A stretch of DNA of 27,407 nt from Minisyncoccota bacterium (lineage in GTDB: Bacteria > Patescibacteriota > Minisyncoccia > Phycocordibacterales > UBA2100): assembly GCA_018061585.1 (NCBI GenBank), contig JAGOTU010000004.1:1-27407 (forward strand), written 5' to 3'. Positions 22,938 to 27,407 of the stretch are shown in pieces (positions within the stretch are counted from its first letter, which is position 1; each line of letters begins with the position of its first letter). Position numbers and translations under genes: made by a program. The notes beneath the pieces were generated by a model that made no database searches, was not told where the DNA came from, and saw only the letters and a list, made by a program, of their open reading frames with translations.

Positions 22938-23372
22938 TTAGACGCGTCGAGGCTTCGGGGCACGCGGGCCATTGTGCGGCACCGGAGTATCGTCCGAGAT
23001 GCGAGTAACATCGATGCCCTTTCCGGCGAACGCTCGGAGTGCTGACTCGCGACCAGAACCAACACCACGGATGATGACGTCGACTTCCTTAACGCCGATG
23101 ATCGCAGCCTTATCGCCGACGATCTCGCCGACTTTCGCAGCTGCGAACGGTGTGCCCTTCTTGGCACCGGAGAATCCAAGACTGCCGGAGGACGACCACG
23201 CGATCGCATTGCCGTTCTTGTCGGCAAGGAGAACCTTGGTGTTGTTGTAGGTAGCGTGAATGTGAAGCGTGCCCTGAACGATGTTCTTTTTGGCAACGCG
23301 AGCAAGCGCGCGTGACTTAAGTCCCGCGTCCACTGTTCCTCCTGATTTTCGTATGATTCGTTTTTTTCCCAT
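22938..23372 (-). CDS. rpsK: 30S ribosomal protein S11
   Basis: A 144-residue S11. It has the family blocks GTLHIHATYNNTKVLLADKNGNAIAWSS, GFSGAKKGTPFAA and VDVIIRGVGSGRESALRAF. The conserved C-terminus is ISDDTPVPHNGPRAPKPRRV. A short basic N-terminal extension (MGKKRIIRKSGGTVDAG) precedes the core. It is 86 nt after rpsM; I see no promoter or Shine-Dalgarno motif in that gap. Confidence 0.97.
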   Translation of the reverse strand: MGKKRIIRKSGGTVDAGLKSRALARVAKKNIVQGTLHIHATYNNTKVLLADKNGNAIAWSSSGSLGFSGAKKGTPFAAAKVGEIVGDKAAIIGVKEVDVIIRGVGSGRESALRAFAGKGIDVTRISDDTPVPHNGPRAPKPRRV

Positions 23373-23458
23373 AGGTGTGTTTTCTGTTCGGTTGAAGAAA
23401 GCGTCAGTAAGCAGATTTCTCGTGCCTCCGGATCATTTCCTCGGTCTAGCCGATCAGA

Positions 23459-23839
23459 TCATGTCTTCTCGAGCTTACGTCGACCTGATGTCATCGTCTG
23501 GCGCTTATTGCCTCGGATGGTTCGATTGTTGGTTTTTGTGCGCTGACCGCGTGCAGGGAGTCGCTTTTGGTGGCGAGAACCTCGGTATGACTTGATGTCC
23601 TTGAGACGTCGAACATTCGAGCTGATCTGTCGTCGGAGTTCGCCTTCTACAGTGAACTTCTCAAGCGCTTCGCGAAGAGATGATTCCTGTGCAGGAGTGA
23701 TGTCCTTTGCGGTTGCACCGTGCTCGATGCCGAGCTTGGTCAATGTTGCCTGCGCACGCGGACGACCCACGCCGTAAATAGCCGTGAGAGAGATCTCAAG
23801 TCGCTTTTCGTCCGGAATTGTGATGCCTGCTATACGCAT
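23459..23839 (-). CDS. rpsM: 30S ribosomal protein S13
   Basis: A 126-residue S13 starting MRIAGITIPDEKRLEISLTAIYGVGRPRA, with the helix-hairpin-helix region and the basic tail SYRGSRHQKRLPARGQRTKTNNRTIRG. The ATG at 23839 is chosen because it gives the canonical S13 N-terminus; the open frame extends to 23908 across the rpmJ end but that part is not S13-like. rpmJ lies 23 nt upstream. Confidence 0.97.
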   Translation of the reverse strand: MRIAGITIPDEKRLEISLTAIYGVGRPRAQATLTKLGIEHGATAKDITPAQESSLREALEKFTVEGELRRQISSNVRRLKDIKSYRGSRHQKRLPARGQRTKTNNRTIRGNKRQTMTSGRRKLEKT

Positions 23840-23862
23840 GAAATGTTGATGAAGTGGATGAA

Positions 23863-23976
23863 TTAACCTTGTCGCTGTTTGTGGCGCGGATTGGTGCAGA
23901 TAACCCAAAGTCGACCGCGTCGTTTAACGTGTCGGCAATGCATGCAAATTTTCTTTACTGAAGCTTTAACTTTCAT
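23863..23976 (-). CDS. rpmJ: 50S ribosomal protein L36
   Basis: A 37-residue zinc-binding ribosomal protein read by hand: it starts MKVKASVKKICMHCRHVKR and ends VICTNPRHKQRQG. The zinc ligands Cys11, Cys14, Cys27 and His32 are all present, so this is the zinc-binding (C+) form. Size and sequence match L36 exactly. It sits between infA and rpsM, the standard order, 71 nt after infA. A GGTGG stretch lies too far upstream to be a clear ribosome binding site. Confidence 0.96.
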   Translation of the reverse strand: MKVKASVKKICMHCRHVKRRGRLWVICTNPRHKQRQG

Positions 23977-24047
23977 GTTATTTGAATACCACCGTTATCC
24001 CTACCTCCCAAGAGAATCTCAGGTGGGCGGGACTATTTAGTTCGAGC

Positions 24048-24254
24048 TTAGGAACGGCGGACGATCCTCGCTCTGCCGCCGTACGGATCAAGTTGCAACT
24101 GCACCCGATCGCCGACAAGCACCTTAATTCTGTGCAGACGCATTTTCCCGGCAAGGTACGAAAGTACGATCTCACCTTTGTCGAGCTTTACGCGAAATAG
24201 CGTGTTTGGAAGCGCCTCTTCGACGGTTCCTTCCACAACTTCTGCATCAGCCAT
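24048..24254 (-). CDS. infA: Translation initiation factor IF-1
   Basis: A 68-residue single OB-fold protein that binds the ribosomal A site with IF-2 and IF-3. It shows VVEGTVEEALPNTLFRVKL, SYLAGKMRLHRIKVLVGDRV and QLDPYGGRARIVRR, all typical of IF-1. It is a few residues shorter than usual (about 72). It heads the infA-rpmJ-rpsM-rpsK-rpsD-rpoA string and has its own promoter, with a leader of only about 7 nt. Confidence 0.97.
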   Translation of the reverse strand: MADAEVVEGTVEEALPNTLFRVKLDKGEIVLSYLAGKMRLHRIKVLVGDRVQLQLDPYGGRARIVRRS

Positions 24255-24267
24255 ATCTGCGTGTCAA

Positions 24268-24296
24268 AGATTAGCAATTTAGGGCTTAAACGTCAA
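24268..24296 (-). promoter_or_regulatory. Promoter of the infA ribosomal operon
   Basis: TTGACG (24291-24296), a 17-nt spacer and TAATCT (24268-24273) are seen on the minus strand. The -10 ends 13 nt before the infA ATG, leaving a very short leader with no Shine-Dalgarno motif. Confidence 0.65.
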
Positions 24297-24325
24297 GTTT
24301 TAGGCTCGCTGTTGCTGATCCGAGG

Positions 24326-25774
24326 TTAGTTCGCGGTTGACGGATCCGCTATTTTAATGCGAATTCGCGAGGCATCGCCCGGGAATGTACTCGACCAGAA
24401 GGGCTCTATACGGGCCGTGGCTGACTGTATACCCGGGAACCCGGTCACTATCGTCTGGAAGGCACTTTGGTCTCTCCCGGCGAGCGCCTGGGCCAGTTCC
24501 GTTGCGTTTACCTGCCACACGAGCATGGCCTGTCCGGTCAGCTGGATCTGAACCGGATCAACTCCCGGTGTTGTTGATGCGCTCACGAGCAATCCGCCAA
24601 AATCCTGCATCGGAACCATCCGGATGGTGGCGTTTTCGGTCTCTGCCGAAACAGTGCGCGCAACCGCAAGTGCGAACTCAGGTGCCGACAAGAGCGGCAC
24701 GACCGCAGTCATCTTTTCATGGATCTTCGCTCCGGTGCCTTCGGATGTGGTCGGAAGAGTTGTGTAGGTGATCTGTGCAAGTTCCGGGAATGTCGCTATT
24801 TCCCCCGTCGACAATGCAGTGATCGCGTCACGCGCCTTCTGCTCAAGACGGGCTCGCACCGCTGATCGTGCTCCCGCGAGCGCCCCCTCTGATACCCCCG
24901 GTCTATCTCCATTGAATCCCCCGGTAAATGCCGAAGCTGCTTGTGCGTACACTTTGTCGTACTCTGTTGCGCCCTTGAGACCCGGAACCGTGAGTTTGCC
25001 CGGTGCGATGTTGTATTGCTCTCCTACTGCATCGGCGACGACGGTCACCGTGACCTGACCAGGGGTGGTACCCGATTTCCCTGGTACCGAAATATCCGCA
25101 GGTGCGCGGAAGATCAAACCGCCTGCAGCTTCGAAACGAGTATTTTTGATCAGTTTTACCGGCGTAGTCGAGTAGTCGTTGTACACGGTGATCGTGCCGC
25201 TCGCTTTTTCTTCAGCGTGAATCGTTCCCGAACTTTCAACCGGCTCGGAATCTTCGATCTCGATCGTCTGCGTCGTATATGTGAGCGATCCTGCCGATGC
25301 TGCATCCTTCGGATACGCTGTAAATCGCGATGTCTCATCAAAAACTACTGTGTGCGAACGCGGCTCCACCGAGACCGAAGTCCCGCGCAGTGCGATCATC
25401 GCGAGTATTCCCACCACACTGACCAGCACGAATACAACAAGCCACAACCACTTCCTGCGGGGTTTATTTGTCTTCTGCATAGGAGGAGAATACCGTGGAG
25501 CGTCCCGCATGTCGTCCCGCACCCTTCGCGGAGCAGAAATATTACGTATTGACCTCTCTTTCGTGCTTGTTTCTCCGGATCCTTCGCTTGCGGTATCACC
25601 CGGGATCAAGACCTCGTCTTCATCGCTGTCCATGTCCGGAATAGTGATCGACTCCTCGACAACAGTCGGGGCGCGGTGAACGTCCGGATCACGCTTGAGG
25701 GATGCCGAACGAGCCTGGGCCTTTCTACCGCCGTTCTGCGGGGGCAGGATGTCCTGAAAGTAATCCTTCGCCAT
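24326..25774 (-). CDS. Single-pass membrane protein with baseplate-J-like extracytoplasmic region
   Basis: A 482-residue protein. Residues 1-105 are polar, acidic then basic, and probably disordered in the cytosol. One transmembrane helix lies at about 109-130 (KWLWLVVFVLVSVVGILAMIAL). The rest is extracytoplasmic and beta-rich, with ASGTITVYNDYSTTPVKLIKNTRFEA, GLIFRAPADISVPG and VTVTVVADAVGEQYNIAPG resembling the baseplate J/gp47-type domain annotated in many CPR proteins. No other phage tail gene is near, so a surface or envelope role is more likely than a phage one. It follows the PilM-like gene by 41 nt and has its own extended -10 9 nt before the ATG. The family link is from memory, not a search. 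Confidence 0.65.
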   Translation of the reverse strand: MAKDYFQDILPPQNGGRKAQARSASLKRDPDVHRAPTVVEESITIPDMDSDEDEVLIPGDTASEGSGETSTKERSIRNISAPRRVRDDMRDAPRYSPPMQKTNKPRRKWLWLVVFVLVSVVGILAMIALRGTSVSVEPRSHTVVFDETSRFTAYPKDAASAGSLTYTTQTIEIEDSEPVESSGTIHAEEKASGTITVYNDYSTTPVKLIKNTRFEAAGGLIFRAPADISVPGKSGTTPGQVTVTVVADAVGEQYNIAPGKLTVPGLKGATEYDKVYAQAASAFTGGFNGDRPGVSEGALAGARSAVRARLEQKARDAITALSTGEIATFPELAQITYTTLPTTSEGTGAKIHEKMTAVVPLLSAPEFALAVARTVSAETENATIRMVPMQDFGGLLVSASTTPGVDPVQIQLTGQAMLVWQVNATELAQALAGRDQSAFQTIVTGFPGIQSATARIEPFWSSTFPGDASRIRIKIADPSTAN

Positions 25775-25783
25775 TGAATGAAA

Positions 25784-25792
25784 AGTATATCA
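25784..25792 (-). promoter_or_regulatory. Extended -10 promoter element of the baseplate-J-like gene
   Basis: On the minus strand the sequence reads TGATATACT, with the hexamer at 25784-25789 ending 9 nt before the ATG at 25774. The -35 region is poor. Transcription would start almost at the start codon. Confidence 0.5.
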
Positions 25793-25815
25793 CGATAGGA
25801 CTCGACACAATTTCA

Positions 25816-26958
25816 TTAAGCTGTTTCTGTGTTAACAAGTGCAGCGCCGAACAGTATCTGTGCTCGGAGATCCTCATCGGCGAGAACGAGAGTTCGCGGG
25901 TCCGTATTCTCCAGAACACGAACTGCAAACGGTAACGTCGTCGCAGTGAATTGGGTAAAGTCGAGCCGGGAGAAGAATTGTTTCATCCAGTCGATAATAT
26001 CGGGATTCGCGGAAAGGACGAGTGTATTGGCAAGTCGTCGCTCAGCAGCCAGGCCACCGAGTGCTTCTCCGAATATTTTTGCGAGTTCGGGCTCGGCGGA
26101 TGCCATGGCAACGCGAATTGCCTCACACGCGGCTCCTTCGCACGTGTCGCGGCTCAGCATTCTGATATACCCGAGCGTTTCTTCAGCGTTTCGTTTGGGA
26201 TCGATACGGGTCAGTATCGTGCGTAATCCCTGCGGTACGACGCGCTCTCCTACCGGAAATCCGTCGCGTACTGAGATCAGATGGGTTACATCCACTCCCA
26301 TATCGACAGCTAAATAGTTTTCATCATCACGAAGTGTGGAGCCCAGTACCGTTTGCATAGCACGAGCGTATGAGCGCCACTGTATCGAAGCTGTGGGATA
26401 TGCTCGCATAAGCGCCGCTTCTGCGTTCTTTTTTACCGTTTGGTCGACGTCACTCACGATCGCACTCACTACAAGAGCGTGTGCAGAACGACCTTCCGGA
26501 TGTACTACCGGATAGCCGTTGAGCCAGGTCCGGATGACCGCCGCCTCCATCAGTGCGTTCATGTCAACGGTTTTCACTTCAGTAAGCAGCTCCTTGGCGA
26601 GAGCACTGATGTTGGTCTCGAATATTTTTGTTTCTACGGCATAGTCGACACGCTTCCGGACCGTCAATGAATGTGACCACGGTTGGTGCACCATGCAATA
26701 GACTTTACCCACGCGCGCATTGATCCCTTTTTGAACCGCCTTCTCATGTAATCGTTTGCAGACATCGTCGACACGCTCGCCAATGGCAACAATGGAATGC
26801 TCCGCTGACTCGTCGTCGATACTAATGAGAGTATACGTTTGTGCATGTACACGGATAACTCCGTTGGCGCTGGTTGCCAGCGCCGCCCGTGCGCCGCCAG
26901 GCGCTATATCAACGATCGCGAATACGTCTTCGCGAAACGGTAGACGAATATTCAACAT
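25816..26958 (-). CDS. PilM/FtsA-like actin-fold ATPase
   Basis: A 380-residue soluble protein of the actin/Hsp70 ATPase superfamily, closest in layout to PilM or FtsA. The phosphate-1 region is FAIVDIAPGGARAAL at about 13-27 and the phosphate-2 region is YLAVDMGVDVTHLISV at about 215-230, with Asp219. The phosphate-1 motif lacks the usual Gly-Ser/Thr pattern, so nucleotide binding may be altered. PilM works at the cytoplasmic face of type IV pilus machines with PilN/O/P, none of which is here; instead a single-pass membrane protein follows. A partnership of the two is inferred from adjacency. A TATAAT lies 7 nt before the ATG. Confidence 0.75.
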   Translation of the reverse strand: MLNIRLPFREDVFAIVDIAPGGARAALATSANGVIRVHAQTYTLISIDDESAEHSIVAIGERVDDVCKRLHEKAVQKGINARVGKVYCMVHQPWSHSLTVRKRVDYAVETKIFETNISALAKELLTEVKTVDMNALMEAAVIRTWLNGYPVVHPEGRSAHALVVSAIVSDVDQTVKKNAEAALMRAYPTASIQWRSYARAMQTVLGSTLRDDENYLAVDMGVDVTHLISVRDGFPVGERVVPQGLRTILTRIDPKRNAEETLGYIRMLSRDTCEGAACEAIRVAMASAEPELAKIFGEALGGLAAERRLANTLVLSANPDIIDWMKQFFSRLDFTQFTATTLPFAVRVLENTDPRTLVLADEDLRAQILFGAALVNTETA

Positions 26959-26965
26959 TAAAATG

Positions 26966-26971
26966 ATTATA
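26966..26971 (-). promoter_or_regulatory. -10 box (TATAAT) of the PilM-like gene
   Basis: A consensus TATAAT on the minus strand lies in the 75-nt gap after alaS and ends 7 nt before the ATG at 26958. No good -35 is seen. It predicts a leaderless mRNA. Confidence 0.5.
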
Positions 26972-27033
26972 CCCTGTGAGATATGGACTCCGACTAATTT
27001 GTGTGTCGGATTGTGAATTGAAGTCGGAAAATT

Positions 27034-27407
27034 CTATTTGACGAGCACACCCTTGATACGACGAATGCCCGCTGCGACAGCCTCTTCTTTTTGAATTTTG
27101 AAAACTCCCCCTTCCTCGATCTCGCTCGTATTGGATACGTGCGGTCCGCCGCAGAATTCGATCGAGAACGCACGTTCGAACTGAGGATCATCTACATCCG
27201 CTCCGACCGGTCCGAGCGAGTAGACCGATACCATATCAGGATACTTGGCACCGAATTCGTGCTCCGCTCCGAGCTTCTCCGCCTCTACCTTCGGTAGCGT
27301 TGAGCGGGTCATCGGCAAATGCATTTTGATCTGTTCGTTAACGATACGCTCCACCTCAGCTTTCTGCTCCGGGGTCATTTTTTCTCCATGCGAAAAGTCT
27401 ATTCGGA
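27034..27407 (-). CDS. alaS: Alanyl-tRNA synthetase, C-terminal end only (5' part outside window)
   Basis: The frame is open to the window edge and reads RIDFSHGEKMTPEQ before the first Met, so the gene continues beyond 27407. The visible 124 residues are the second additional (SAD) editing domain, with the zinc-type FCGGPHV motif and the closing pattern GVFKIQKEEAVAAGIRRIKGV. This domain clears mischarged Ser- and Gly-tRNA-Ala. The protein stops six residues later (LVK end), so the C-Ala oligomerisation/DHHA1 domain found after SAD in most bacterial AlaRS is absent. No frameshift is visible. Short AlaRS forms are known in reduced genomes. Confidence 0.93.
   Translation of the reverse strand, partial: RIDFSHGEKMTPEQKAEVERIVNEQIKMHLPMTRSTLPKVEAEKLGAEHEFGAKYPDMVSVYSLGPVGADVDDPQFERAFSIEFCGGPHVSNTSEIEEGGVFKIQKEEAVAAGIRRIKGVLVK

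Noticed and set aside
23840..23908. Longer rpsM frame starting at 23908
   Set aside because: It would overlap rpmJ and adds residues foreign to S13; the ATG at 23839 gives the standard N-terminus.
24326..25774. Prophage or tail-like injection system suggested by the baseplate-J-like domain
   Set aside because: No sheath, tube, spike, tail-assembly or integrase gene is present, and the protein has a transmembrane anchor; such proteins are common in CPR genomes outside phages.

Overview
The window reads as a piece of a compact Candidatus Patescibacteria (CPR) genome, probably Parcubacteria-like. This is inferred from gene content, not from a search. Supporting signs are compact ribosomal proteins (L13 shortened at both ends), an archaeal-type AspRS, an AlaRS that stops after its editing domain, a PilM-like protein beside a baseplate-J-like membrane protein, and short gaps or overlaps between genes. 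Almost everything lies on the minus strand, so operons are read here from high to low coordinates.

Right part (27407 to about 20090): the 3' end of alaS, a PilM/FtsA-like ATPase, a single-pass baseplate-J-like protein, then infA-rpmJ-rpsM-rpsK-rpsD-rpoA-rplQ-rplM-rpsI, closed by a terminator. Next comes an accessory patch (19944-18919) with two unrecognised divergent genes. The chaperone genes grpE-dnaK-dnaJ follow, with separate promoters in front of grpE and dnaK.

Middle: a plus-strand two-gene module (13972-15269) encodes a TrpR/YerC-like repressor and a stand-alone HisG-like protein whose PRPP loop looks degenerate. It has a perfect palindrome in its promoter and a terminator with a possible competing hairpin between the genes. 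On the minus strand follow a small membrane protein, an unusual class I methyltransferase and an orphan multi-TM histidine kinase.

Left part (10732 to 1): trpS-aspS-HIT-scpA-scpB-D,D-carboxypeptidase-mraY-ftsW-murG-gltX-M23 peptidase, joining tRNA charging, chromosome condensation and peptidoglycan synthesis. A long inverted repeat with an AT-rich core separates scpA from scpB and covers the scpB start.

Two trends cross the window. Many promoters carry a -10 box (often extended, TGn) only 6-9 nt before the start codon, which predicts leaderless or nearly leaderless mRNAs. Shine-Dalgarno motifs are missing from nearly all core genes but clear in front of the accessory ones. No tRNA, rRNA, CRISPR array or insertion sequence was seen.
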